DNA from: JBCDGZ01 sp038750655
Lineage (GTDB): Bacteria; Bacteroidota; Bacteroidia; Chitinophagales; Saprospiraceae
Length of the DNA: 21,384 nt
Direction: 5' to 3'
NCBI GenBank assembly: GCA_038750655.1
Contig: JBCDGZ010000132.1
Location: 1 to 21,384, forward strand
Shown: piece by piece, positions 14,101-21,384 of the stretch
Position numbering within the stretch: position 1 is the first letter of the stretch
Layout: each line of letters begins with the position of its first letter
Translations under genes and position numbers: made by a program
The notes under the pieces: generated by a model
Told to the model about the DNA's origin: nothing
Database searches by the model: none
The model's input: only the letters and a program-made list of their open reading frames with translations

Positions 14101-15416
14101 AAACCCTAGGCATATTTCTCTACGAGTGGACCCACTTTATCCGCAGCCCCTTCAAAATCGTTGCGCTACTGCTTTTCCTATTGGCCGGCGGCTACGGCTT
14201 GCACAATGGAGCAAGTCTCTACCATGAGCAAATGATGCAAATCGAAAAAATCAACAAAAAGGTCCAAGAAGAAAGACAAGAATATTTTGCTTATTACGAC
14301 GAGGGAAAATCCGGCCCCGAAAAGGGCCCTTGGATAGATATAACGGCTCCTTTCTGGGCGATCTGGTTCAGTAATATTTACCATTTCAAGCTCCCTACCC
14401 CCGCCTTGGTTTACAGCATGGGGCAAGCCGAGCAGTACGGCTTCTACAAACGGGTGACGTTTTTGGCCAGTCCTTACGATGCGGATATGACCAAAGAAAT
14501 CAGTAACCCCGAACGGCTGCAAACGGGCACATTGGATTTTAGTTTTGCCCTACTCTTTCTACTGCCACTACTGCTCATGATTTTCCTCTACAACCTCAAA
14601 AGCATGGAGGCCGAACAAGGCTTTCTACCGCTAATCGAGGTGCAAGTCGCCGCAAAGAACACCTGGCTGCTAAGTAGAGTAGCCTTCTACGTGGGTTTAC
14701 TTTGGGTCGTTCTAATTGGTTTACTTTTGTATGGAGCAATGCTTACGAAGCTATTTCCTCAGGCCGGGGCCGCCTTCGGTCAGATGCTCTTGTACAGCAC
14801 TTTATACCTCATTTTTTGGTCAGTTATCTATTATTTTATACTCCGCAGTGGTACCAGCATTATGGGCAATACCCTCAGAATGGTGGCCGTATGGCTGGTC
14901 TTGGCATTTATTATCCCTGCGGCAGTACATCAGTGGATCAGCATAAAAAAACCGGCTAATTTAATGACTGATTTGATCGATGCAAAAAGAGATCAAACAC
15001 AAGCATTGTACGATCTGCCCGATAGCATATTCGCAGATAAGTTGCATACCCTGTTTCCCGAAATTCTGGAGAGTCCGTTGGCGAAAGACAGCACCAAAAG
15101 TAAACCGGCCTATAGTCGTTCTGCATCAGCATTGGTCAATGAATTGACGAAAAAAAGTATTGTAATTATTGAAAAGGATAATAAAGCCAAAAATAGCTTG
15201 GTTCGCAATAGTTATTTATTTAGTCCGCTTACCTTTTTTCAGAATCGCTTTAATAAGATTGCTCAAAGCCACTATGATGACTATCAACTCTATCGCGATG
15301 AAATTCAACAGTTAATCGATACACAAATCCGCACGATGGTGCTAGACACCTGGCAAGAGGTGAAAGTAGATAAACCAAAATATACAGAATACCACAAAAC
15401 GCTCAATCCTGGCTAA
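14097..15416 (+). CDS. ABC-2 type permease, DUF3526-like, lacking the last helix
   Basis: A 439-residue inner-membrane protein starting MKTLGIFLYEWTHFIRSP. The ATG at 14097 overlaps the preceding TGA as ATGA and is preferred to an in-frame upstream start at 14040. Membrane segments lie near residues 21-36, 148-165, 191-212, 226-249 and 258-276. NLKSMEAEQGFLPLIEVQ matches the second-helix exit seen in the sister permease. The second soluble domain (about 280-439) ends with YTEYHKTLNPG and has no final membrane helix, unlike the 469-residue sister. With N-in topology the C-terminus should be periplasmic. The bases after the stop do not encode a helix in another frame, so a simple frameshift is unlikely. 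Probably forms the heterodimeric partner of the 469-residue permease. Confidence 0.82.
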   Translation: MKTLGIFLYEWTHFIRSPFKIVALLLFLLAGGYGLHNGASLYHEQMMQIEKINKKVQEERQEYFAYYDEGKSGPEKGPWIDITAPFWAIWFSNIYHFKLPTPALVYSMGQAEQYGFYKRVTFLASPYDADMTKEISNPERLQTGTLDFSFALLFLLPLLLMIFLYNLKSMEAEQGFLPLIEVQVAAKNTWLLSRVAFYVGLLWVVLIGLLLYGAMLTKLFPQAGAAFGQMLLYSTLYLIFWSVIYYFILRSGTSIMGNTLRMVAVWLVLAFIIPAAVHQWISIKKPANLMTDLIDAKRDQTQALYDLPDSIFADKLHTLFPEILESPLAKDSTKSKPAYSRSASALVNELTKKSIVIIEKDNKAKNSLVRNSYLFSPLTFFQNRFNKIAQSHYDDYQLYRDEIQQLIDTQIRTMVLDTWQEVKVDKPKYTEYHKTLNPG

Positions 15417-15479
15417 TGCAAAATTGACCCTAAACATATAATCTATCTTCTAAAATTCTACTTACGAAATCAATCTGAT

Positions 15480-16124
15480 ATGCTTCAAGTAAAATATCCT
15501 TACGCAAATGCTGCCATCGGTAGCGATGGAGAAGTCTTACAGGACATTCACCTCCCTTCCAAAAATATTGCGATCTACCAACGCGATATTACCCCTTTGA
15601 ACAAGGAACTATCCCAAATTGCGGAGCAACCCATTGAATGCCGCGCCATCGGGACTTCGGAAGAAGTTTTATCTGCCCTCGAAGATTATTTCAACAACCA
15701 TCTTCCAAAGTGTACTTCCTTGTTTGATGATATTTCTAAAATCCTAAGGCTATTCGAAGGAACCGCCCAAGCCTCCTCCTTTCGGCTCCTACTAACCACC
15801 GTTAGTACTAACATGTGCCGTAAATTCCATACAGACGTTAATGACTTGCGACTGTTGTGCACCTACATGGGGCCAGGTACCCTCTGGCTTCCGGACGAAG
15901 CTATTGACGAAAAAGCGCTACGCACAACAAAAAATGATCAAAATATTGTCTTAGATAAGCAGCTGATACAGCAGGTCAACACCGGAGATGTCGTTATCTT
16001 AAAAGGAGCACTGTACCCAGAATCAAAGGCTATCCTGCACCGAAGTCCTACCATCGAGCAAAGTGGAGAAAAACGACTTTTGTTAAGAATCGACACCAAC
16101 GAATTTTTGAGCTTTCTGAGCTGA
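15480..16124 (+). CDS. DUF1826 protein, zinc-regulon associated
   Basis: A 214-residue cytoplasmic protein of the DUF1826 family. The C-terminal half carries the hallmark CRKFHTDVNDLRLLCTYMGP (113-132), then a GDVVILKG strand (169-176), HRSP (187-190) and EKRLLLRID (197-205). The HTD (His117, Asp119), distal His187 and Arg199/Arg203 are spaced like the metal triad and co-substrate Arg of 2-oxoglutarate/Fe(II) oxygenases. That is my inference; the family has no assigned reaction that I know of. DUF1826 genes are known to sit beside COG0523 zinc GTPases in zinc-starvation regulons, as here (64 nt upstream). The gap to the permease is 63 nt, with no TAnnTTTG promoter in it, so the gene is probably part of the same transcript. 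Confidence 0.82.
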   Translation: MLQVKYPYANAAIGSDGEVLQDIHLPSKNIAIYQRDITPLNKELSQIAEQPIECRAIGTSEEVLSALEDYFNNHLPKCTSLFDDISKILRLFEGTAQASSFRLLLTTVSTNMCRKFHTDVNDLRLLCTYMGPGTLWLPDEAIDEKALRTTKNDQNIVLDKQLIQQVNTGDVVILKGALYPESKAILHRSPTIEQSGEKRLLLRIDTNEFLSFLS

Positions 16125-16188
16125 GTCTCTATTTCTCTCAAAAAGCAGTAATCAATCTATAAATCTCTCTCAATCTTCATCAATAAAT

Positions 16189-17409
16189 ATGGACGCGACC
16201 AAAAAGCTCCCAGTAACCGTATTAAGCGGTTTCCTTGGCGCAGGAAAAACAACCCTGCTCAATCATGTTTTACACAATAAAGAAGGATTAAAAGTAGCCG
16301 TTATCGTCAACGATATGAGCGAAGTAAATGTAGATGCCGAACTGGTAAAAAGTGAAAACGTACTTTCTCGAACCGAAGAGAAACTGGTCGAGATGAGTAA
16401 TGGCTGTATCTGTTGCACACTTCGAGAAGATCTGATGATCGAAGTAGAGCGCCTGGCCAAAGAAAATCGCTTCGATTATCTGCTCATCGAAAGTACAGGG
16501 ATCAGCGAACCGGTTCCTGTAGCACAAACCTTTTCTTTTGTGGATGACGATAACGACATTGACCTTTCTCGTTTCAGCTACATCGATACTATGGTAACAG
16601 TTGTCGATTCCTTTAATTTCTTCAAAGATTTTGGTAGTTTTGAAACGCTGATGGACAGAAGACTTACGGACATTGAAGGCGATGACCGTACTATTGTCGA
16701 TCTATTAACGGATCAGATTGAGTTTGCCAATGTTATCATCCTGAATAAAACGGATTTGGTATCAAAGGATCAGCTCGGCACTCTAAAAGCGGCGATTAAT
16801 AAACTCAATCCTTCTGCCCGAATTATAGAATCCAGCTTCAGTAAAGTCCTTCCAAGTGAAATCTTGAACACTGGACTCTTCGATTTTGAGGAAGCAGAGC
16901 AGAGTGCTGGCTGGATAGAAGAACTCGAAAAAGGGGAGCATATCCCGGAAACAGAAGAGTACGGCATTAGCTCCTTTGTCTACCGCAGCCAAAAGCCTTT
17001 CGATCCCGAACGCTTCTGGCAGTACGTAGAGCAAAATTTTCCCGCTACTGTTATCCGCAGCAAGGGACTATTTTGGCTGGCCTCCCGACCAGAACAAGCT
17101 TTAATTTGGGGCCAGGCCGGGGGGTCTTTAAAGACGGATAGCGCTGGGGTCTGGTGGAGTAGTATGCCCTACGAAAGACGAGCGCGATACATGGCTTATG
17201 TAGAGAATCAAGCAACTATTGAAGAGGACTGGCATGCGACATTTGGCGACCGAAAAGTTGAACTTGTGTTGATTGGGCAAAATATGGATGAAGCGCTGAT
17301 CACAGCCCAACTCAATGCTTGCTTATCAACAGAGGAGGAACTGGCGACCAAAAAGTGGGAAAAGGGCTATGAAGATGAATGGCCAGTTCATAGAGCTTAT
17401 GCACTTTAA
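16189..17409 (+). CDS. COG0523 GTPase, zinc chaperone, YciC/ZagA-like
   Basis: A 406-residue G3E-family GTPase expected to deliver zinc to client enzymes under zinc limitation. Walker A GFLGAGKTT is at 14-22. The COG0523 metal motif GCICC is at 72-76 (Cys73, Cys75, Cys76). IESTGISEP, the Walker B-like region, is about 100-108, and the base-specificity motif NKTDL is near 187-191. The C-terminal CobW-C domain starts about 262 (SSFVYRSQKPFDPERFW). The stretch LSRTEEKLVEMSNGCICCTLREDL is typical of the YciC/ZagA-type subgroup rather than CobW, HypB or UreG. The histidine-rich loop seen in many homologues is absent; an acidic stretch (DDDNDIDL) stands in the variable region. It lies between DUF1826 and the LCIB-type carbonic anhydrase, a possible client. 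No separate promoter is visible. Confidence 0.9.
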   Translation: MDATKKLPVTVLSGFLGAGKTTLLNHVLHNKEGLKVAVIVNDMSEVNVDAELVKSENVLSRTEEKLVEMSNGCICCTLREDLMIEVERLAKENRFDYLLIESTGISEPVPVAQTFSFVDDDNDIDLSRFSYIDTMVTVVDSFNFFKDFGSFETLMDRRLTDIEGDDRTIVDLLTDQIEFANVIILNKTDLVSKDQLGTLKAAINKLNPSARIIESSFSKVLPSEILNTGLFDFEEAEQSAGWIEELEKGEHIPETEEYGISSFVYRSQKPFDPERFWQYVEQNFPATVIRSKGLFWLASRPEQALIWGQAGGSLKTDSAGVWWSSMPYERRARYMAYVENQATIEEDWHATFGDRKVELVLIGQNMDEALITAQLNACLSTEEELATKKWEKGYEDEWPVHRAYAL

Positions 17410-17445
17410 TTTTTTTCAATAAAAATATTAAAATCACCTACTGTT

Positions 17446-18168
17446 ATGCTACAAAGAAAATTTGATGAAATAGTTAAATCGCATTTCCCAAATGCTATGG
17501 ACGCCAAGGATACCTCCATCCACTACCTGGGGAAGATGCAACTAAGAAACGATATTGATATTTCTAAAGTACTGATGGCCACCTCCGTGTGTTCGGATGA
17601 CATCAATGTTCCTTCTACGACCTTCTTCAATGTGCTGTTCGGTCCATTTATCATGGGCGGATTGGGAGGCCTCCCTTTTGCAGGACGTACAGGAATGACC
17701 GCTTTTGCCCATCACATCCCGGATGAAGGCAGTGCCTTTATCTTTTACGGCCCACATATCGGCGTAACGCTTGAAGGAAATTTGGGTAAAATGTACCGGC
17801 CTCGCCAAGAGCAAGCGGGAAATTCCTGCGGAGCCCTGATGCTGGCCTTAAGTCGGTTTGAAGATGGCGATTATCGCCCCGTTATGAATGACGATGACTA
17901 CCAACAAATGAAGCTGGAAGAAAGTCTGTTGCCTTATCGTGAACAAATTCTTAATAGCGAAAACCCACAGAAAGAAATTACCGAAGTCACCTACGAAATC
18001 ATCAATAAAAAGCTCTACGAGCATCTGGAGGCTTGTAAAGACGAATTCCCCGTTGATAGGGTAACGCTGCTAGGAGGCATTATCATCAACACCGAATACG
18101 GACTGGATGATTACTTCGATGCCAGAAATTTCGAGATCATTAATCTCAAGGACTTAGGGACGGCCTAA
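17446..18168 (+). CDS. LCIB/LCIC-type carbonic anhydrase domain protein
   Basis: A 240-residue cytoplasmic protein related to the algal limiting-CO2-inducible LCIB/LCIC proteins (theta-type carbonic anhydrase), which interconvert CO2 and bicarbonate. The diagnostic stretches are CSDDIN (Cys49), GGLGGLPFAGRTGMTAFAHH (71-90) with IPDEGSAF, YGPHIGV (101-107; His104) and AGNSCGAL (124-131; Cys128). Cys49, His104 and Cys128 fit the Cys-His-Cys zinc site of the family, with Asp51 as the likely catalytic acidic residue. Position 53, where algal enzymes that I recall carry Arg, is Ile, so activity is not certain. The gene follows the zinc chaperone by 36 nt and closes the operon. Its TAA overlaps the convergent gamma-glutamyltransferase stop by 4 nt. 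The fold assignment is from motifs alone. Confidence 0.75.
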   Translation: MLQRKFDEIVKSHFPNAMDAKDTSIHYLGKMQLRNDIDISKVLMATSVCSDDINVPSTTFFNVLFGPFIMGGLGGLPFAGRTGMTAFAHHIPDEGSAFIFYGPHIGVTLEGNLGKMYRPRQEQAGNSCGALMLALSRFEDGDYRPVMNDDDYQQMKLEESLLPYREQILNSENPQKEITEVTYEIINKKLYEHLEACKDEFPVDRVTLLGGIIINTEYGLDDYFDARNFEIINLKDLGTA

Positions 18169-19688
18169 GGCTCGCCCTCTACCCCTACCCCATCTCGCCG
18201 ACTATCGCCAGCTGCGCGATAGCGGCCCCTTTCCTTGGCAATCGTGTGGACGCCGCCGAAGAACATCGAGCGGCCTGACCACTCCCGCAATTCCTGCCCA
18301 ATCGGGGTTTCGGCCATGCTAGCCTCGAAGCCCTGCTCGACATTGAAAACACCGTGCTCTAAATGGACGCGAGCGGCCTCCACCGCCTCCTCTACCGACA
18401 GGCCGTAGCTCCGAAGGTAATGCAGGACCTGAAAAATAGCCGAGGGGATGCGGCTCGCCCCTCCACTGCCCATCACCATATCGACTTGCTCCTCCGCATC
18501 GAGAATAATCGTAGGCGTCATCATGGAAGAAAGGCGGGTATTGAGTGTCCAGGAATGGAAGCCATCGGGCAACAGCGCGGCCTCACCGAGCATATTATTC
18601 ATCTGCATATCGGTACCCTCAATAAAGTAGCCACAGCCTTCACCGATGGTCATGCTGAGGCTGATGGCATTACCGTGGCGGTCAACGATGTTGAAATGCG
18701 AGGTACTGCCCCACTTTTTGTTGTGCTCGGGCAGCAGCTGTAGGCCCTTGGGGCTGTGCTGGTAGAAACGGCGAAGGTGCTGCGCTAGCTCGCGGGGGCG
18801 CTTGCCGAGGTGGTCGACCTGCTCGAAGACTTGCTGGAGCTGTTGGAGGTGGCGCAGGCCGTAGGGGGATTGGCCTTTTTCGGGGGAGGGCGAAAAGGCG
18901 CAGGCCAGGGCTAGGAGGCTGCCGCCGGTGCTGGGCAAGGGGTTGGTCAGTATATGAGAGGTGCCGTGGCGGAAATGCAGGGGCTGGCGAACGATGACTT
19001 CGTAGTTACGGAAATCGTCCATCGTGAGGTAGCCCCCATTTTCTCGGTAGTTGCGGACAATTTTCTGAGCGATTTCGCCTTGGTAGAAAGCGGCGCGGCC
19101 TTCGCGGGCCAGGTGGTCCAGAAAGTCGGCCAGGCCGGGCATACGGATGGGCTCGCCAACGGCGGCCAGCGGCCCCTTGGCAAAAAAGATCGGGGTGGCC
19201 TCCGGCGCAACGCGCAGGATGCTTTCCAGCAAGCTAAGATCGAAGTACTGAAAGGCATTCACGGGAACCCCCTCCTTGGCTTGCTGGATGGCGGGTTGGG
19301 CGAGTACGGAGAGCGGCAGGGTGGCAAAGCGTTTGTGTAAGGCAAAGATCCCGGCGATCATGCCGGGTACGGCGGAGGAGCCTCGGCCGATGTGGAACAC
19401 CTCGCGGGTATCGCCGAAGTCGACTTCGATGGGGTAAAAATCGACTTCGGAGACGGGGCGCTTGCGGGACGGGGTCTGGCAGAAAAAGTCGAACAGCAGG
19501 GCCTCTCCATTGGCGGTGAAGACGTTGGCGAAGGCGCCGGCGCCGGCGGAGGACATGCAGGGTTCGGCAATAAAGGTGGTCATGAGAGCAGCAATAGCGG
19601 CGTCGAAGGCGTTGCCACCGGCCTTTAGAATCTCGGCGGCGGTAGCGGCGGTGGCCTCGTGCCCGGCGGCAATGGCAGCATTTATCAT
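18165..19688 (-). CDS. Gamma-glutamyltransferase family protein, no signal peptide
   Basis: A 507-residue N-terminal-nucleophile hydrolase/transferase that should self-cleave and act on gamma-glutamyl compounds such as glutathione. AAGHEATAATAAEILKAGGN at the start, NPLPSTGGSLLALA (249-262) and GSTSHFNIVD (327-336) are hallmarks. Thr329 is the predicted cleavage site and nucleophile, giving a chain of 328 residues and one of 179. VMGSGGASRIPSA and the terminal GDSRRDG are family signatures. No signal peptide is possible because TAA lies in frame four codons before the ATG, so the enzyme is probably cytoplasmic, unlike classical periplasmic Ggt. The motif has TSHFN instead of TTHYS, as in divergent members, so glutathione specificity is not assured. 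It lies 43 nt after the DUF4403 gene on the same strand, compatible with co-transcription, and converges on the carbonic anhydrase gene. Confidence 0.85.
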   Translation of the reverse strand: MINAAIAAGHEATAATAAEILKAGGNAFDAAIAALMTTFIAEPCMSSAGAGAFANVFTANGEALLFDFFCQTPSRKRPVSEVDFYPIEVDFGDTREVFHIGRGSSAVPGMIAGIFALHKRFATLPLSVLAQPAIQQAKEGVPVNAFQYFDLSLLESILRVAPEATPIFFAKGPLAAVGEPIRMPGLADFLDHLAREGRAAFYQGEIAQKIVRNYRENGGYLTMDDFRNYEVIVRQPLHFRHGTSHILTNPLPSTGGSLLALACAFSPSPEKGQSPYGLRHLQQLQQVFEQVDHLGKRPRELAQHLRRFYQHSPKGLQLLPEHNKKWGSTSHFNIVDRHGNAISLSMTIGEGCGYFIEGTDMQMNNMLGEAALLPDGFHSWTLNTRLSSMMTPTIILDAEEQVDMVMGSGGASRIPSAIFQVLHYLRSYGLSVEEAVEAARVHLEHGVFNVEQGFEASMAETPIGQELREWSGRSMFFGGVHTIAKERGRYRAAGDSRRDGVGVEGEP

Positions 19689-19731
19689 AGGTATCGTTTA
19701 TCTTAAAACACAGTATTTATCAAAGAAGGGT

Positions 19732-21003
19732 TTACATTTCCAAACCATCTACCAATACATCCAATGCTCCTTCGGAGGCAATTCGTACATGAATAGCGGT
19801 ATTGCTCAAAGAAGTTTCTTCAATCGTCAAGTCGTCCAGCTGCCCCTTGATACGAATATTGGGCGCCACCTCAAAGTCGGCTAGTTTTTCCTTCACCATC
19901 CCCTTCACCTCATTGATGTTTTCGTCCAGTGGAAAGCGAAGACTTTTCTGCATCTTTTTAATCAGTCCCTTTTTGAAGAGCCAACCGATGCTTTTGAAGA
20001 TGATATTGCGGGTATTCAATTCAAAATCCAAACCTTCCATTTCTATGGCATTCAGGGTAGGATTATAAACGGGTTTGCCCTTGAGGAAGATGCTGCCATC
20101 GTAGCTGCCCGAAACGGTCGTGTTGATGAGCAGTTGCTCATCTCGGCCAGAGAGTTGAATATCCTCGATGGTCACTTTCTGATTCCCACTGCTGAAGGTC
20201 TCGCCAATGACAAACTGCCGCGCTACTTTCTCGGCCTCGGCAAAGGGGATGGCAGCGACGAGGTGGACGACAAAATCCCGCCCGGCTTCCTCTACCATGC
20301 GAAATCCCGGAAGGATGGCGTCAATTTCGGTTGGCGGGCGCTGGCCCATAACGGCTTCGGCGCTGGCCTCGGCGGAGACGGTGCTTTTGATAAAATTATC
20401 GACGGTTTTGATCGGCGTCATGCTCATGCTGCGCAGGTTGAGGATCAACCAAAGTCGGTATTCTTCAGATAACAAGATGGCATCCTGCAATTTCAGCCAG
20501 GCTTCTCCAACGTATTTTTTCAAATCCAGCTTATCCTTCATCTGCTTATCGATGGCGCGGGTAATGTGGTGCTGGCTACGGTCGAGGATACGATCGGCAA
20601 CGAAGGTGCCTGGTAAATCCAGAAATCCCAGGCGGAGAGCCGGTTTTTGCTGCCACTCGTGTTTAAGAATACGGGTTTGGGTGACTAATGTCCAATCGGG
20701 TTTGATTTCATAATGGGTACGGATGTCGAGGGTTAGTGCACCTTCGGCCTCTACATCGGCTAGGGCCAGGCGTTTTTTCACCCATATCGAAAGGGGAACC
20801 TGGTAGTTGAGGTGTTGACCATCGAGTTGCAGCCGGATCGCGCCGTTTTTCTCCACTTTGAGCATTAAACCATCATCGTTGTTGTCGCTCATATCATTAT
20901 CCTCATACAGCATGCCTTGCATCTGCTTGTTGATGATCTTTTCGACATCATTGATATTGACGCTGATGGGGATACTTACACGTGAAATCCTGTTGTTCTT
21001 CAT
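19732..21003 (-). CDS. DUF4403 family protein
   Basis: A 423-residue protein from the ATG at 21003, whose SRVSIPISVNINDVEKIINK start is typical of DUF4403. It continues as an alternating beta/alpha protein to VDGLEM with no catalytic motif visible. Conserved-looking parts are KPALRLGFLDLPGTFVADRI, PTEIDAILPGF and the LRFPLDENINEVKGMV segment near the end. A TTG start at 21051 would add 16 residues (MCTAWVVYSTKSVGSA) that are not a convincing signal peptide. DUF4403 proteins are usually exported lipoproteins, so the lack of one here is odd; a wrong start or real cytoplasmic location are both possible. It has its own promoter (21095-21127) and probably shares a transcript with the gamma-glutamyltransferase. 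Function unknown. Confidence 0.75.
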   Translation of the reverse strand: MKNNRISRVSIPISVNINDVEKIINKQMQGMLYEDNDMSDNNDDGLMLKVEKNGAIRLQLDGQHLNYQVPLSIWVKKRLALADVEAEGALTLDIRTHYEIKPDWTLVTQTRILKHEWQQKPALRLGFLDLPGTFVADRILDRSQHHITRAIDKQMKDKLDLKKYVGEAWLKLQDAILLSEEYRLWLILNLRSMSMTPIKTVDNFIKSTVSAEASAEAVMGQRPPTEIDAILPGFRMVEEAGRDFVVHLVAAIPFAEAEKVARQFVIGETFSSGNQKVTIEDIQLSGRDEQLLINTTVSGSYDGSIFLKGKPVYNPTLNAIEMEGLDFELNTRNIIFKSIGWLFKKGLIKKMQKSLRFPLDENINEVKGMVKEKLADFEVAPNIRIKGQLDDLTIEETSLSNTAIHVRIASEGALDVLVDGLEM

Positions 21004-21094
21004 TGCTGAACCTACACTTTTGGTTGAGTACACCACCCAAGCAGTACACAATTAGAGGAGGCTTGAAATGACCACCTCCCGATTTGGGTGTTGC

Positions 21095-21127
21095 CAAAAT
21101 TACTAAGAATATCGGAGCGCAATCAAA
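21095..21127 (-). promoter_or_regulatory. Bacteroidota-type promoter of the DUF4403 gene
   Basis: Read on the minus strand: TTTG at 21127-21124, a 21-nt spacer and TAATTTTG at 21102-21095. The predicted transcript start is near 21088, leaving a leader of about 85 nt to the ATG at 21003 (37 nt to the alternative TTG at 21051). Confidence 0.6.
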
Positions 21128-21384
21128 AAAGGAAGGCGAAAATCAGTGAAGTAAAAAGGAGGAACGATATTCGAGAGAAGGACCAGCATTAAACTTGGAA
21201 CGGTTTATGGTTTATAGAAAACCCACGCCCTTTTTCTACATTTGTGTTCAGCTTTTTACTTAAAAGCAGCTTTTGTAAGAAAAAAAATATTGTTTTTTTA
21301 CACACCTATACAATATAATTTTCACATATTTCATTCTTTATATAAGAACAATTTTTATTAAATCACTGTTATTAAATTATATAC
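21128..21384. other. Gene-free, AT-rich window end with weak rightward promoter element
   Basis: I see no convincing gene here. TACATTTG at 21237-21244 matches the -7 element on the plus strand, without a TTG at the right distance, and may serve a gene beyond the window. AAAAGC/GCTTTT around one A (near 21264) and an A-tract/T-tract pair (about 21280-21300) can form hairpins. The last 90 bases are almost all A and T. Confidence 0.35.

Noticed and set aside
15424..15442. TTGACC and TATAAT before the DUF1826 gene as a sigma-70 promoter
   Set aside because: Spacing is only 7 nt, and Bacteroidota promoters use TAnnTTTG; no such element is in this gap.
1..21384. Mobile element or phage island
   Set aside because: No transposase, integrase, tRNA target or flanking direct repeats were seen.

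Overview
The window looks like chromosome of a member of the Bacteroidota, probably a marine Saprospiria/Lewinella-type bacterium. The evidence is three large secreted proteins whose C-termini resemble type IX secretion sorting domains, SprB-type and ELW-type repeats, and several promoters of the Bacteroidota form (TTG, about 19-21 nt, TAnnTTTG). Family assignments rest on recognised motifs, not on a database search. I see no rRNA, tRNA, CRISPR array, integrase or insertion sequence.

Left part (1-2454): a NhaD-type Na+/H+ antiporter with its own promoter, then a spacer with two copies of a short hairpin repeat, a small lipoprotein and an unrecognised 128-residue protein. Middle (2632-11762): a cell-surface block. 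A 1292-residue protein (about ten ELW repeats, then about nine SprB-like repeats) and an 819-residue beta-helix protein are read leftward. An 823-residue beta-helix protein is read rightward from the shared divergent intergenic region. All three have an export signal and a C-terminal domain of the type IX sorting kind.

Right-centre (11981-18168): the most interesting unit, six same-strand genes with short gaps. They encode an ABC ATPase, two DUF3526-type ABC-2 permeases, a DUF1826 protein, a COG0523 GTPase with the GCICC metal motif (zinc chaperone, YciC/ZagA-like) and an LCIB/LCIC-type carbonic anhydrase. The only clear promoter lies before the ATPase, and its -33 element is overlapped by a 15-bp palindrome resembling a metal-regulator (Fur/Zur family) box. 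My reading is a zinc-homeostasis operon that couples an exporter-like ABC system, a zinc-insertion GTPase and a zinc-dependent carbonic anhydrase as possible client. The motifs and gene order are seen; the regulation and the chaperone-client relation are inferred.

Right end (18165-21384): a gamma-glutamyltransferase without signal peptide, convergent with and overlapping the carbonic anhydrase gene by 4 nt, then a DUF4403-family protein, both read leftward. The last 333 bases hold the DUF4403 promoter, a weak rightward promoter element and AT-rich DNA without a gene.
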